Origin: JACVRW01 sp963811055 | Lineage (GTDB): Bacteria > Actinomycetota > Thermoleophilia > Solirubrobacterales > Thermoleophilaceae | Assembly: GCA_963811055.1 (NCBI GenBank) | Contig: CAWEPQ010000019.1 | Coordinates: 558,001 to 622,000 of the forward strand | Length of the DNA: 64,000 bases | Reading direction: 5' to 3' | Shown: piece by piece, positions 38,372 through 47,023 of the stretch | Layout: every line of letters starts with the position of its first letter | Numbering within the stretch: position 1 is the stretch's first letter | The notes under the pieces: generated by a model | What the model was told of the DNA's origin: nothing | What the model saw: only the letters and a program-made list of their open reading frames with translations | The model's database searches: none | Program-made: the position numbers and the translations under genes

Positions 38372-39327
38372 CGCTGCGGCTGGCGCTGCTCAGCACGGCC
38401 GACATCAACGAGAAGCTGGTGGCCGGGGCCCGTGAGGCCGAGAACGTGGAGGTGGTGGCCATCGGCTCCCGCGACCCCACCCGCGCTCGCCGCCAGGCCG
38501 GAGAGTTGAACGTGCCGCGCGCGCTCGGCTCCTACGAGGAGGTGCTCGCGGACCCCGGCGTGGACGCGGTGTACATCCCGCTCCCGAACTCGCTGCACGT
38601 GGAGTGGTCGGTGCGGGCGCTCGACGCCGGCAAGCACGTGCTCTGCGAAAAGCCGCTCTCGCCCCACCCGGAGGAGGTGGAGCGCGCCTTTGACGCGGCC
38701 GAACGGAACGACCGGGTGCTGGCCGAGGCCTTCATGTGGCGCCACCACCCGCAGGCGCTGCGGCTCCGTGAGCTGGTGCCCGAGGTGGGCGAGGTCAGGC
38801 TCGTGCGCGGCGCCTTCTCCTTCCCGCTCCCGCTGGAGGAGAACGTGCGCTGGGACGCGTCGCTCGATGGCGGAGCGCTGATGGACGTGGGTTGCTACTG
38901 CGTCTCGGGCGCGCGCTTCCTCCTCGGCGAGCCCTCCCACGTGACCGCGCAGACGATCGGCGGGGACGTGGACGCCCGCGTGGTCGGGACCATGTCCTTC
39001 GCGAGCGGCGCCCTGGCGCACTTCGACTGCGGCTTCGACCTCTCCTTCCGCGACGAGCTGGAGGTCGTGGGCGAGAAGGCGGCGCTGTTCCTCGACGACC
39101 CCTGGCACTCGCGCAAGGCGGGAATCGAGCTGCGCGCGGGCGACGGCACGGTTTCGGCGGTCGAGGTGGACCAGGCGGATCCCTACGGCTGCGAGCTCGT
39201 CGACTTCGCGCGCGCGTGCGCGCGCGAGATCGAGCATCCCTTCGGCCGCGCCGACGCGGTCGGGCAGGCGCGGGCCATAGCGGCGCTGTACGAGGCGGCG
39301 GACAGCGGGCGTGCGGTCGCGCTCTGA
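38368..39327 (+). CDS. Gfo/Idh/MocA-family oxidoreductase
   Basis: A 319-residue NAD(P)-dependent oxidoreductase. The N-terminal Rossmann domain has AIGSRDPTRARRQA and VYIPLPNSLHVEWSVRALDAGKHVLCEKPLS, where EKP carries the catalytic Lys. The C-terminal domain has DGGALMDVGCYCVSGARFLLGEP, the usual substrate-side Asp/His-replacing segment. It probably oxidises or reduces a sugar at C1, for example a xylose dehydrogenase-type step. ATG 38368 overlaps the SDR stop (ATGA). Confidence 0.87.
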   Translation: MTLRLALLSTADINEKLVAGAREAENVEVVAIGSRDPTRARRQAGELNVPRALGSYEEVLADPGVDAVYIPLPNSLHVEWSVRALDAGKHVLCEKPLSPHPEEVERAFDAAERNDRVLAEAFMWRHHPQALRLRELVPEVGEVRLVRGAFSFPLPLEENVRWDASLDGGALMDVGCYCVSGARFLLGEPSHVTAQTIGGDVDARVVGTMSFASGALAHFDCGFDLSFRDELEVVGEKAALFLDDPWHSRKAGIELRAGDGTVSAVEVDQADPYGCELVDFARACAREIEHPFGRADAVGQARAIAALYEAADSGRAVAL

Positions 39328-39334
39328 GTGCCGC

Positions 39335-40390
39335 TCAGGCGCCCGGCGCGACGCGCCGGCCTTCGCGTGCGGAGAGCAGGATCGCGTCCCCAACCTCGGC
39401 GGCGCGCACTCCATCCGCGAACGTGGCGCCGTGCGGTGCCACCTCGCAGCGCCCGGCCACCGCGTCGAGGAACCGGCGGAGCTCGAAGACGAAGGTGTGC
39501 TCCCACCCGAGCACGTGTCCGGGCGGCCACCAGCCCTCTGGGTTCACGAGCTCGCGCTTCCCGTTGACGAACAGCTCGGCAGGGCGCTCGAGGTCGAAGG
39601 CCAGCGAGCCCCTGGAGCCGTTGATCTCCCACGTGAAGCGGTTGAGCTCGCCGGTGGCGAAGCGCGTGGCCTCGATCGTCCCGATCGCGCCGCCGGCGAA
39701 CGACACGGAGGCCGCCACGGCATCGTCGACCGTCCGGCCGGGCACGAAGGTGGCCACCTGAGCGGCCACGCTGTCGATCTCGCCCACGAGGTACCGGGAC
39801 ATGTCGATCACATGGGAGGCGAGGTCACCCAGGGCACCACCCCCGGCCTGGGCGGCGTCGAAGCGCCACACGCCCTCGCGCGCGGGGTCGGCGCCCCACG
39901 ACTGCCGGTAGGTGCCGCGGAAGTGGTGCACCTCGCCGAGCTCCCCCGCCTCGAGGATCTCGCGCGCGCGCCGCACGGCCGGCACGAAGCGGTAGTTGAA
40001 CGCACACATGTGCACGACCCCTGCCTCCGTCACAGCGGCGAGCATCTCGCGCGCCTGGGCCGCGTCGAGGGCCAGCGGCTTCTCGCAGACCACGTGCTTG
40101 CCGGCCCGCGCGGCGGCGATCGTGGGCTCGGCATGCAGGTGGTTCGGGAGCAGGTTCTCCACGATCTCCACCTCCGGGTCCGCCACAAGCTCCTGCCAGT
40201 CCGCCACATGGCGGGCAAAGCCGAAGCGCTCGGCGAACTCGGTTCGCTGCGCCTGGTCGCGGCCGGCCACCGACACCAGCCGCGGCGCGATCGCGGGCGG
40301 TCCGGTCATGTGGGCCAGCGTGATCAGGGCGTGGGCATGTGCCCGGCCCATGAACGCATAGCCGAGCAGTCCTACGCCAGGAGACTCCAC
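39335..40390 (-). CDS. Gfo/Idh/MocA-family oxidoreductase (divergent copy)
   Basis: A 351-residue member: GLLGYAFMGRAHAHA at the N-terminus, LLPNHLHAEPTIAAARAGKHVVCEKPLALD with the EKP Lys, and GGGALGDLASHVIDMSRYLVGE with Asp and His positions typical of inositol/glucose-fructose-type dehydrogenases. It differs clearly from the copy at 38368, so it is not a recent duplicate. I prefer GTG 40390 because GATAGC lies 8 nt upstream; GTG 40396 is possible. It is transcribed away from the isomerase gene, with a hairpin between. Confidence 0.85.
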   Translation of the reverse strand: MESPGVGLLGYAFMGRAHAHALITLAHMTGPPAIAPRLVSVAGRDQAQRTEFAERFGFARHVADWQELVADPEVEIVENLLPNHLHAEPTIAAARAGKHVVCEKPLALDAAQAREMLAAVTEAGVVHMCAFNYRFVPAVRRAREILEAGELGEVHHFRGTYRQSWGADPAREGVWRFDAAQAGGGALGDLASHVIDMSRYLVGEIDSVAAQVATFVPGRTVDDAVAASVSFAGGAIGTIEATRFATGELNRFTWEINGSRGSLAFDLERPAELFVNGKRELVNPEGWWPPGHVLGWEHTFVFELRRFLDAVAGRCEVAPHGATFADGVRAAEVGDAILLSAREGRRVAPGA

Positions 40391-40398
40391 ACCCACAA

Positions 40399-40404
40399 GC
40401 TATC
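40399..40404 (-). promoter_or_regulatory. -10-like element GATAGC
   Basis: GATAGC on the minus strand is 8 nt before GTG 40390. Confidence 0.4.
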
Positions 40405-40415
40405 CCGTAGCGGAA

Positions 40416-40436
40416 GCACCCGGCTCAGCCGGGTGC
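40416..40436. promoter_or_regulatory. 9-bp inverted repeat between divergent sugar genes
   Basis: GCACCCGGC-TCA-GCCGGGTGC is a perfect inverted repeat between the Gfo/Idh gene (minus) and the isomerase gene (plus, ATG 29 nt away). It could be an operator for a sugar regulator or an RNA hairpin in the isomerase leader. Confidence 0.45.
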
Positions 40437-40464
40437 GCACCGACACAGTCAGGAGATACCGCCG

Positions 40465-41463
40465 ATGAAGACCAGCCTTGGCATCTGGGCACTGGGCCCG
40501 ATGGTCACCCGCTTCGTGCCCGGGGGCTACCAGCCGCAATGGGCCAACGAGTCCATGCCCGACAAGGTCCATCGCGCCGTGGACGGCCTTGGCGACCTGA
40601 TGGACGACTACGAGTTCCACTATCCGCAGGAGCTCTCGCCGGACAACCTCGACGAGGTGCGCGCCGCGCTCGGCGACCACGGCATCTACGCGATCGCCTC
40701 GGGGCTCCACCTGAACGCGCAGTTCGGGCGAGGAGGTCTCGTGTCACCCGACGAGGCCACCCGCAACGAGGCCCGCAGGATCACGCGCGAGGCCGCCGAC
40801 TTCGCGGGCTCGATTGGCGCCCAGTTCATCATCTGGCCCGGGATCGAGGGCTACAACTACCCGTTCCAGACGCCCTACGCGGACTCCTGGCGCTGGCTCA
40901 TCGAGGGGGTCGGCGAGGCCGCCGAGGTGTGCGCGGGCCACGGCGTGAAGCTGTTCCTCGAGCACAAGAACTCCGAGCCCGCGATGAAGATCCTGATGCG
41001 CAACATGGGGATGACGCTGCACGTGATCCACAAGCTGCGCGCGGAGGGCGTGGACAACATCCAGGTGAACATGGACTGGCAGCACCTGATCATGAACGGC
41101 GAGCACCTGCCCGAGTACGCGGCGCTGCTGGCGGCCGAGGGGCTGCTCGGCCACCAGCACGCCAACTCGGGCTGGGGCACCTTCGACGACGACAACATGG
41201 TGGGCGCCACCGCGTTCATGGAGACCCTCGAGCTGGCGCTGGAGCTGCGCCGCGCCGGCTACGGGAACAACGGGGAGCGACTCGGCTTCGACCTGTACCC
41301 GTACACCGAGGACCAGGTGGCGGCCGTGCGCCGCTCGGTGGAGCAGTGGAACTTCATCGACGCCGCGGCGGCCCGGATCGACGAGGCGGCGCTGGCGGCG
41401 GCCCAGCGCGAGAAGGACTCCGTGCGCGCCTACGAAATCGTGTACGCCGCGCTCGGCGCGTGA
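40465..41463 (+). CDS. TIM-barrel sugar isomerase/epimerase, xylose isomerase-like
   Basis: A 332-residue protein of the AP-endonuclease-2/xylose-isomerase-like TIM-barrel superfamily. Metal-ligand positions can be read in KLFLEHKNSEP (Glu, with the following Lys), NMDWQHLIM (Asp, His), GHQHANSGWG (His) and GFDLYPY (Asp near the end). It is shorter than classical XylA (about 390) and lacks its exact signatures, so it is a divergent isomerase. Its place right before xylulokinase argues for aldopentose-to-ketopentose isomerisation. ATG 40465 has AGGAG 10 nt upstream; the 3' end overlaps xylB in GTGA. Confidence 0.8.
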   Translation: MKTSLGIWALGPMVTRFVPGGYQPQWANESMPDKVHRAVDGLGDLMDDYEFHYPQELSPDNLDEVRAALGDHGIYAIASGLHLNAQFGRGGLVSPDEATRNEARRITREAADFAGSIGAQFIIWPGIEGYNYPFQTPYADSWRWLIEGVGEAAEVCAGHGVKLFLEHKNSEPAMKILMRNMGMTLHVIHKLRAEGVDNIQVNMDWQHLIMNGEHLPEYAALLAAEGLLGHQHANSGWGTFDDDNMVGATAFMETLELALELRRAGYGNNGERLGFDLYPYTEDQVAAVRRSVEQWNFIDAAAARIDEAALAAAQREKDSVRAYEIVYAALGA

Positions 41464-42878
41464 CGGCGGTAGGGCTTGACGTAGGCACAACCGCCCTCAA
41501 GGGGATCGCGCTCGCGGAGGACGGCACGGTGCTCGCGCGCGCGGAGCGCGAGTACCCGTTCGCCACCCCGCGGCCGGGCTGGGCCGAGCAGGACCCCGAG
41601 CTCTGGTGGGAAGCGGCGGAGAGCGTGCTGGAGGAGCTGCGCGGCGCCGGGGAGCCTCGCGGCATCGGCCTCTCCGGGCAGATGCACGGGCTCGTGGCGC
41701 TCGACTCGGCGGACACGGTGCTGCGCCCGGCGATCCTCTGGAACGACCAGCGCACCGCCGCCGAGTGCGCCGAGATCGAAAAGCGCGTGGGGCTGGAGGA
41801 GCTGATCGCCCGCACCGGCAACCGGGCGCTCACTGGCTTCACCGCTCCGAAGCTGCTCTGGATGCGCAAGCACGAGCCCGACCTCTACGCGCGGATCGCC
41901 ACCGTGCTGCTGCCGAAGGACTACGTGCGGCTTCGGCTGTGCGGCGAGAAGGCGATGGACGTGGCGGACGCGAGCGGAACGCTCCTGTTCGACGTGGCGC
42001 GCCGGCGCTGGGCCTCGTCGGTGCTGGAGGCGCTCGAGCTGGACGAGGCGTGGCTGCCGCGGACGCTCGAGTGCCCGGAGCCGTCGGGGGCGGTCGACGG
42101 CGTTCCGGTGGCCGCCGGGGCCGGCGACCAAGCTGCCGGCGCGCTGGGCGTGGGGGTGGACCGGCCGGGCCCCGCCTCGGTGGTGCTGGGCACCTCCGGG
42201 GTGGTGTTCGTGGCACTCGAGGAGTTCGCCGCCGACCCGGAGGCTCGCCTGCACACCTTCTGCCACGCGGTGCCCGGCACCTGGCACGCCATGGGCGTGA
42301 TGCTCTCCGCGGCCGGCTCGCTGCGCTGGCTGCGGGACGTGGCCGCCCCCGGGGAGCCGTTCGCCACGCTGGTGGGCGAGGCCGAGCACTGGGAGCCCGC
42401 TGCGGAGGGGCTCACGTTCCTTCCCTATCTCTCAGGCGAGCGCACGCCGCACGCGGACCCCGACGCTCGCGGCGCCTTCGTGGGCCTGTCGGTGCGCCAC
42501 GACCGCGGCGCGCTCGTTCGCGCGGTGCTCGAGGGGGTCGCCCATGGACTGCGCGACTGCCTCGACCTCCTGGTGGAGGTGGGCGCCGCTCCCACGGTCG
42601 GCCGCGTGTCCGGAGGCGGCGGGCGCAGCGACCTGTGGCTGCGAATCGTGGCCTCGGCGCTCGACCTGCCGCTGGAGCGGACGGCCGTGGATGAGGGGGC
42701 CGCCTTCGGAGCCGCTCTGCTCGGCGGCGTGGCCGGAGGCGTGTGGTCGAGCGTGGAGGAGGCGGTGGCGGCCACGGTGCGGCCCACCGACGTGGTGGAG
42801 CCGGTGGCGGACTGGGTCGAGACCTACCGCCAGGGCCGTGAGCGCTTCAGGGCGCTCTACCCCGCCCTGCAAGTGTGA
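41460..42878 (+). CDS. xylB: Xylulokinase
   Basis: A 472-residue FGGY-family kinase phosphorylating D-xylulose to feed the pentose phosphate pathway. Motifs: GLDVGTTALKGIAL (phosphate 1), GLSGQMHGLV (typical of xylulokinases), WNDQRTAAEC, GAGDQAAGALG (catalytic Asp region), GTSGVVF, and GGGGRSDLWLRIVASALDLPLERTAVDEGAAFGAALLG. GTG 41460 overlaps the isomerase stop, so they are translationally coupled. Together with the binding protein this points to D-xylose use. Confidence 0.9.
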   Translation: MTAVGLDVGTTALKGIALAEDGTVLARAEREYPFATPRPGWAEQDPELWWEAAESVLEELRGAGEPRGIGLSGQMHGLVALDSADTVLRPAILWNDQRTAAECAEIEKRVGLEELIARTGNRALTGFTAPKLLWMRKHEPDLYARIATVLLPKDYVRLRLCGEKAMDVADASGTLLFDVARRRWASSVLEALELDEAWLPRTLECPEPSGAVDGVPVAAGAGDQAAGALGVGVDRPGPASVVLGTSGVVFVALEEFAADPEARLHTFCHAVPGTWHAMGVMLSAAGSLRWLRDVAAPGEPFATLVGEAEHWEPAAEGLTFLPYLSGERTPHADPDARGAFVGLSVRHDRGALVRAVLEGVAHGLRDCLDLLVEVGAAPTVGRVSGGGGRSDLWLRIVASALDLPLERTAVDEGAAFGAALLGGVAGGVWSSVEEAVAATVRPTDVVEPVADWVETYRQGRERFRALYPALQV

Positions 42879-42894
42879 GCGTCCCCGCCACGGG

Positions 42895-42900
42895 TATGCA
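42895..42900 (+). promoter_or_regulatory. -10 element TATGCA, leaderless
   Basis: TATGCA is 6 nt before ATG 42907. Confidence 0.5.
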
Positions 42901-42906
42901 CGAGGT

Positions 42907-43317
42907 ATGGCCAAGAAGATCATCGCCCTCGTGTCCGAGCCCGTTTCGGGCGACGCCCTCAAGAGCGCGGTCGGCTCCGACGGCGAGGACGCCGAGGTGC
43001 TCGTGGTGGCGCCTGCTCTCGAGAGCCGGAGCCGCTGGCTCTTCGACGATCCCGATCCGGCCATCGAGCGCGCGGAAGCGGTGCAGGAGGAGACCGTCGA
43101 GCGCATGGGCGAGCAGGGGGTGGACGCGGCCGGTGACACCGGCGAGGCGGACCCGCTCCTGGCGATCCAGGACGCGCTCCAGACCTTCGAAGCCGACGAG
43201 ATCGTGCTCTTCACTCACCCGAACGGTGAGCGCAACTGGCTCGAGGACGGGCTGGTGGAGGACGCGCGCGAGCGCTTCGGCAAGCCCGTGAGGCACATCG
43301 AGATCGACTCGGCCTGA
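42907..43317 (+). CDS. Conserved actinobacterial protein, Usp-like, function unknown
   Basis: A 136-residue protein. It starts MAKKIIALVSEPVSGDALKSAV and has DAEVLVVAPALESRSRWLFDDPDPAIERAEAVQEETVERM, then FEADEIVLFTHPNGERNWLEDGLVEDARERFGKPVRHIEI. The strand-helix pattern (buried strands IIALVSE, EVLVVAP, EIVLFTHP) is that of a Rossmann-like alpha/beta protein related to universal stress-type domains, but the Usp ATP loop G2xG9G is absent. No reaction is predicted. TATGCA lies 6 nt before ATG. Confidence 0.65.
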   Translation: MAKKIIALVSEPVSGDALKSAVGSDGEDAEVLVVAPALESRSRWLFDDPDPAIERAEAVQEETVERMGEQGVDAAGDTGEADPLLAIQDALQTFEADEIVLFTHPNGERNWLEDGLVEDARERFGKPVRHIEIDSA

Positions 43318-43375
43318 CTTGCGCAGATAGCCAGCGCATTTCGTCGCTAATGGTGCGGCCGCCGCCAGCCGACGA

Positions 43376-43381
43376 TATCTT
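43376..43381 (+). promoter_or_regulatory. -10 element TATCTT, leaderless
   Basis: TATCTT is 7 nt before ATG 43389 (GATATC two bases upstream is 9 nt away); it supports this start over GTG/ATG codons further upstream. Confidence 0.5.
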
Positions 43382-43388
43382 CAACGCG

Positions 43389-44339
43389 ATGCCCACTTCA
43401 CTCGTCACCGGCGGCGCCGGCTTCCTCGGCTCCCATATCTGCGATTTCCTGCTCGAGCGCGGCCACCGCGTCATCTGCGTGGACAACCTCGAGACGGGTT
43501 CCCTCAACAACATCAAGCACATCCGCGAGGACGCGTTCCGGTTCGAGATGTTCGACATCACGGACCATTTCGAGATCGACGAGTCGGTGGACTTCGTCTA
43601 CCACATGGCCTCGCCGGCGTCGCCCATCGACTACGCGCGGCTGCCGCTGCACACGCTCAAGGTCGGTGCCTATGGGACGCACAACGCCCTGGGCCTGGCC
43701 AAGAAGCACCGCGCCCGGTTCCTGATCTCGTCCACCAGCGAGGTGTACGGCGATCCGCTCGTGCACCCGCAGCCCGAGACCTACTGGGGCAACGTGAACC
43801 CGATCGGCCCGCGCGGCGTGTACGACGAGGCCAAGCGCTACGCAGAGGCGCTCACGATGGCCTACCTGCGCCAGCAGGGCGTGGACACGTGCATCGCAAG
43901 AATCTTCAACACCTACGGCCCGCGGATGCGGCCCAACGACGGCCGCGCGGTGCCGACCTTCCTGCGCCAGGCCCTAGACGGCCAGCCCGTGACGGTCTTC
44001 GGTGACGGGTCCCAGACCCGCAGCTTCTGTTACGTGCAGGACCTGATCCGCGGCCTGGTGGCCCTCAACGAGGCAACCGACGTGCACGACCCCGTGAACA
44101 TCGGCAATCCGAACGAGATGAGCCTTCTCGAGATGGCCGAGCTGGTGGTCGAGCTGACCGGCTCGAACGCCGAGGTTGTGTTCGAGCCGCTTCCCGAGGA
44201 CGACCCGCAGGTGCGCCAGCCGGACATCACGCGTGCCAGGGAGCTGCTCGGGTGGGAGCCCGAGGTCGGGCTGCGCGAGGGTCTCGTGGAGACGATCGAG
44301 CAGTACGCCAAGAGCATCGCCGCGCCTGCCGCGCGCTGA
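43389..44339 (+). CDS. UDP-glucuronate decarboxylase-like nucleotide-sugar epimerase/dehydratase
   Basis: A 316-residue extended SDR: GGAGFLGSHICDFLLERG (cofactor), ISSTSEVYGDPLVHPQ and GVYDEAKRYAEALTMAY, with catalytic Tyr and Lys in the YDEAKR form characteristic of UDP-xylose synthase. RIFNTYGPRM and SQTRSFCYVQDLIRGL complete the substrate site. It would convert UDP-glucuronate to UDP-xylose for cell-surface glycans. Other dehydratase activities are possible. It begins its own transcription unit. Confidence 0.88.
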   Translation: MPTSLVTGGAGFLGSHICDFLLERGHRVICVDNLETGSLNNIKHIREDAFRFEMFDITDHFEIDESVDFVYHMASPASPIDYARLPLHTLKVGAYGTHNALGLAKKHRARFLISSTSEVYGDPLVHPQPETYWGNVNPIGPRGVYDEAKRYAEALTMAYLRQQGVDTCIARIFNTYGPRMRPNDGRAVPTFLRQALDGQPVTVFGDGSQTRSFCYVQDLIRGLVALNEATDVHDPVNIGNPNEMSLLEMAELVVELTGSNAEVVFEPLPEDDPQVRQPDITRARELLGWEPEVGLREGLVETIEQYAKSIAAPAAR

Positions 44340-44352
44340 GCCGCGCGGCCGG

Positions 44353-44358
44353 TAGTCT
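44353..44358 (+). promoter_or_regulatory. -10 element TAGTCT, leaderless
   Basis: TAGTCT is 6 nt before GTG 44365. Confidence 0.6.
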
Positions 44359-44364
44359 CGACGC

Positions 44365-44646
44365 GTGAGCCGCGACGCGGAGGTCAAGAACCTCGAGGCG
44401 ATCTCGAAGGCGATCGACCAGCACAACTCGGAGTGCGAGTGGCCGGCGGTGGCAATCGAGATGAACCCGTTCGAGGTCGAGCGCCTCGGATGGGACTCGA
44501 TACGCGGCCTGCCGGTCCGCTCGAACGGGGAGCTCGGCACCGGTGCCTTCCGCGTGGTGTGCGCGGGCGAAGAGGGCGAGCCGGGCGAAGTGGTCGAGGC
44601 GGTGGCCGAGCAGACGGTGCCGGCCGCGCCGGTTTCCGTGCCCTGA
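44365..44646 (+). CDS. Small hypothetical protein
   Basis: A 93-residue acidic protein (MSRDAEVKNLEAISKAIDQHNSECEWPAVAIEMNPFEVERLGWDSIRGLPVR). It appears soluble, with no signal, membrane segment or zinc motif. I recognise no family. GTG 44365 is fixed by TAGTCT 6 nt upstream. It converges on the RsbW-like gene with 3 nt between stops. Confidence 0.6.
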   Translation: MSRDAEVKNLEAISKAIDQHNSECEWPAVAIEMNPFEVERLGWDSIRGLPVRSNGELGTGAFRVVCAGEEGEPGEVVEAVAEQTVPAAPVSVP

Positions 44647-44649
44647 CGC

Positions 44650-45117
44650 TCAGTCGGACCGGCGGTCCAGCTCGAACCAGACCGTCGTGGACCCGGCCGC
44701 GCGGTCGATGCCCCAGCGGCTCGACATGCGATCCACCAGCACGAGGCCGTAGCCACCGGGCTCGAACGGGTCGTCGCTCTCGCGGCCGTGCCACTCGAAG
44801 CCCGTGCCCGGGTTGGTCACCGCGGCACCCACCGCCACTGCGGACTGCACCACCTTGACGGCCACGCCGCGGGGGCGCTCGGCGCCCTTGCCGTGGCGCA
44901 CCGCGTTGGTCACGAGCTCGGTGAGCATCAGCAGAACGGGATGGCGCTCGTCCTCGCTCAGCGTCTCCTCGGCGGCCGAGAACGCGTGGCGCGCCTCGGA
45001 CGCGGCTTGGGGCCCGGCACGGAGGTTGAAGCCGAACACCCGCGCGGCGGCTGAGGAGACGGTGGGCATCGGCATGTCGTCGAGAGGCCGGGGCCCGTGG
45101 GTCGGAGGGGTGCTCAT
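44650..45117 (-). CDS. RsbW-like ATP-binding (HATPase) regulator
   Basis: A 155-residue GHKL ATPase of the RsbW/SpoIIAB serine-kinase/anti-sigma type. N-box: LLMLTELVTNAVRHG; G-box region: EPGGYGLVLVDRMSSRWG; closing strand STTVWFELDRR. Such proteins bind or phosphorylate anti-sigma antagonists. There is no sigma or antagonist gene next to it, so its partner lies elsewhere. The start is uncertain: ATG 45117 (MSTPPTHG) or ATG 45129; no ribosome site is visible. Confidence 0.78.
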   Translation of the reverse strand: MSTPPTHGPRPLDDMPMPTVSSAAARVFGFNLRAGPQAASEARHAFSAAEETLSEDERHPVLLMLTELVTNAVRHGKGAERPRGVAVKVVQSAVAVGAAVTNPGTGFEWHGRESDDPFEPGGYGLVLVDRMSSRWGIDRAAGSTTVWFELDRRSD

Positions 45118-45155
45118 GGGAGGGTTCATCGGGTGGGTTGGCGTGACCGCAGAGG

Positions 45156-45362
45156 TCAGCGCGCAGCCACCACCGGCAGCTCCCGGACGTGCGGCTCCGT
45201 CGGCTCGAAAGCCGCGTAGTGGCCGCAGACCTCGCAACGCATGTGGCCGTCCTCGTGCTCGATGAGGTGTGTGTGGTCCTCGTCCTGCAGCAGCGCATGA
45301 GCTCCACAGCTCGCGCATTCCAGACGCACCCTGCCACTGATTCCCTGCCCAAGCATCGCCAT
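45156..45362 (-). CDS. Small zinc-ribbon protein
   Basis: A 68-residue protein with two CxxC pairs (ECASCGAH and RCEVCGHY) 26-28 residues apart, forming a zinc ribbon. Between them is an acidic-His-rich stretch (DEDHTHLIEHEDGHM) that may also hold metal. Probably nucleic-acid or protein binding. ATG 45362 has AAGGGGGG 7 nt upstream, which selects it over the longer open frame. It may share a transcript with the downstream RsbW-like gene. Confidence 0.65.
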   Translation of the reverse strand: MAMLGQGISGRVRLECASCGAHALLQDEDHTHLIEHEDGHMRCEVCGHYAAFEPTEPHVRELPVVAAR

Positions 45363-45514
45363 GGATGCCCCCCTTGATTGCCCGCCAACGGATTGTTCCC
45401 CCTGGCGGGGGCCCAATCCCGGGCGCGGGGATAACGCACACGTTCACGCCCGGAACCCGTGCCGTGAGCGCCAGGTTGGCGCCCAAAGCCCGGATTTTCC
45501 GGCCGTGGCCGGCG

Positions 45515-47023
45515 CTATCGCTGTGAGAAGCCGATCGCGGGCGGTGCGGGAACCGGGCGCCCGAAGTAGTCGCGTGCGGGCGAGGACGGCACCTTGACGC
45601 CGGCGCCGAGGGCGGGGGAGTGGGGACGCAGCCGGAAGCCGCGGCCCACGGCGATCCGGCCACGCCCGCGGCGCGCGGGATCCCTGAACAGGGGATCGGC
45701 GCTCACTGCCGCGGTTCCCGTGGCGGGCAGGCCGAAGAACAGGTTGTGCGAGCAGGGCGCGCCGCAGCCGAGCGTGGTCGTCTGCGGGGCGGTGGCGTAG
45801 AAGACGTTGTTGCGCAGCTCGAGTCGAGAGGCGTCGAGCAGCGCGCTGGTGGCGTTGCCGAGCACGCCCCACGAGAGCTGCCGTCCCACGATCGTGTTGT
45901 TGTGGAAGCGGAGACCCGAGTAGTTCGAGCCGGGCTCGAGCGAGCAGGGCGACTGGTTGGCCACGAGGCGATCGTCGACGCTCAGGTTGAAGCGCACCTG
46001 TGCCGTGCGCGGCTTGGCGTCGGTGCAGAGCAGGATGAACCCGCCCTCGTTGTCGTGGCTGTAGTTGTACTGGACGACGGTGCCGTCCTGGTCGTAGTCC
46101 ACGTCGAAGCCCGAGCCGTCGCAGCCGTTGAAGCGCATGTCGAAGACCTCGTTGCGCTGGATCACGGTGCCGTTGGCGTGGAATGTCCAGATCCCCGCGT
46201 TGCAGATCATCCCGAGCGGGTCCGAGAGGCCGCGTCCGCGCAGGTTCCCGGTACTGACCACGTTGCGCTCCACCACAGCGCCCACCGTGCCGAGCGGCAC
46301 GATCCCGTCCCCGCCGAGCCGGGTCAGCCGGTTACCGCGCACGCGCACCCGCGTGGATGCGGCGGGCCAGGGCTCTCCGGCGCGCGGACGATCCGCGTCG
46401 GCGGTCCCGACGATGAAGACGCCGCTGCGACTCACGTCGGCGATGCGGTTGCCCTCGATCAGCAGATCGTCGAAGCGGGTGGGCTCGGGCCCGAGCACGT
46501 CCACCTGGATACCGCCGCTGCCGCCGGCGTCCTTCGACAGGTCGCCCTGCACGTCGTGGATGTTCAGGCCCCGGATCGTCACGCCGCGCACCACGCCCGC
46601 GGTGGCCACCACGTGCACCCCGCGCCGGCGCGCCTCCATGGTGCCGCGGTTGCTCACCTCGAGCGAGCGCAGCACCACGTGGCTCATGTCCTTCAGCAGC
46701 ACGGCGTCCTCGCCCACGCCCTTCACGTGCGGACGGGCACCGCGCCCGTAGGCGCCGATCACGATGCGCCCTGGCGCGGTGCCGGATCCACCGGGGGCGA
46801 GCGTGCCGGTGCAGGTGGTGCCGCGACGAAGCAGCAGCCGCTGGCCCGGGCGCAGCACGACGGCGCTCGCGCGCGCGAGCGTGTTGAAGGGACGCTTGAG
46901 GGTGCCATCGCCCGCCCGGTGCGCTGAGCAGTCCACGTAGCGCGTGGTGCCGGCGGCCGCCGGGGACGCCCCGGCCAGCGCGAGCACCAGCGCCGCGCTA
47001 GCCCCGGCTGCCTTCGCTCTCAA
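45515..47023 (-). CDS. Secreted right-handed parallel beta-helix protein
   Basis: A 502-residue exported protein. The signal peptide is about residues 1-24 (ASAALVLALAGASPAAAG). The mature part starts TTRYVDCSAHRAGDGTLKRPFNTLARASAVVLRPG, the usual entry of pectate-lyase-like and PL9-type right-handed beta-helices, followed by many N-x-(I/V) coil turns (IEGNRIADVSRSGV, RGNRLTRLGGDG, VQYNYSHDNEGG). It is probably a polysaccharide lyase or a glycan-binding protein; catalytic residues cannot be assigned. TTG 47023 overlaps the hydroxylase end by 26 nt, so they are likely coupled. Confidence 0.82.
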   Translation of the reverse strand: MRAKAAGASAALVLALAGASPAAAGTTRYVDCSAHRAGDGTLKRPFNTLARASAVVLRPGQRLLLRRGTTCTGTLAPGGSGTAPGRIVIGAYGRGARPHVKGVGEDAVLLKDMSHVVLRSLEVSNRGTMEARRRGVHVVATAGVVRGVTIRGLNIHDVQGDLSKDAGGSGGIQVDVLGPEPTRFDDLLIEGNRIADVSRSGVFIVGTADADRPRAGEPWPAASTRVRVRGNRLTRLGGDGIVPLGTVGAVVERNVVSTGNLRGRGLSDPLGMICNAGIWTFHANGTVIQRNEVFDMRFNGCDGSGFDVDYDQDGTVVQYNYSHDNEGGFILLCTDAKPRTAQVRFNLSVDDRLVANQSPCSLEPGSNYSGLRFHNNTIVGRQLSWGVLGNATSALLDASRLELRNNVFYATAPQTTTLGCGAPCSHNLFFGLPATGTAAVSADPLFRDPARRGRGRIAVGRGFRLRPHSPALGAGVKVPSSPARDYFGRPVPAPPAIGFSQR

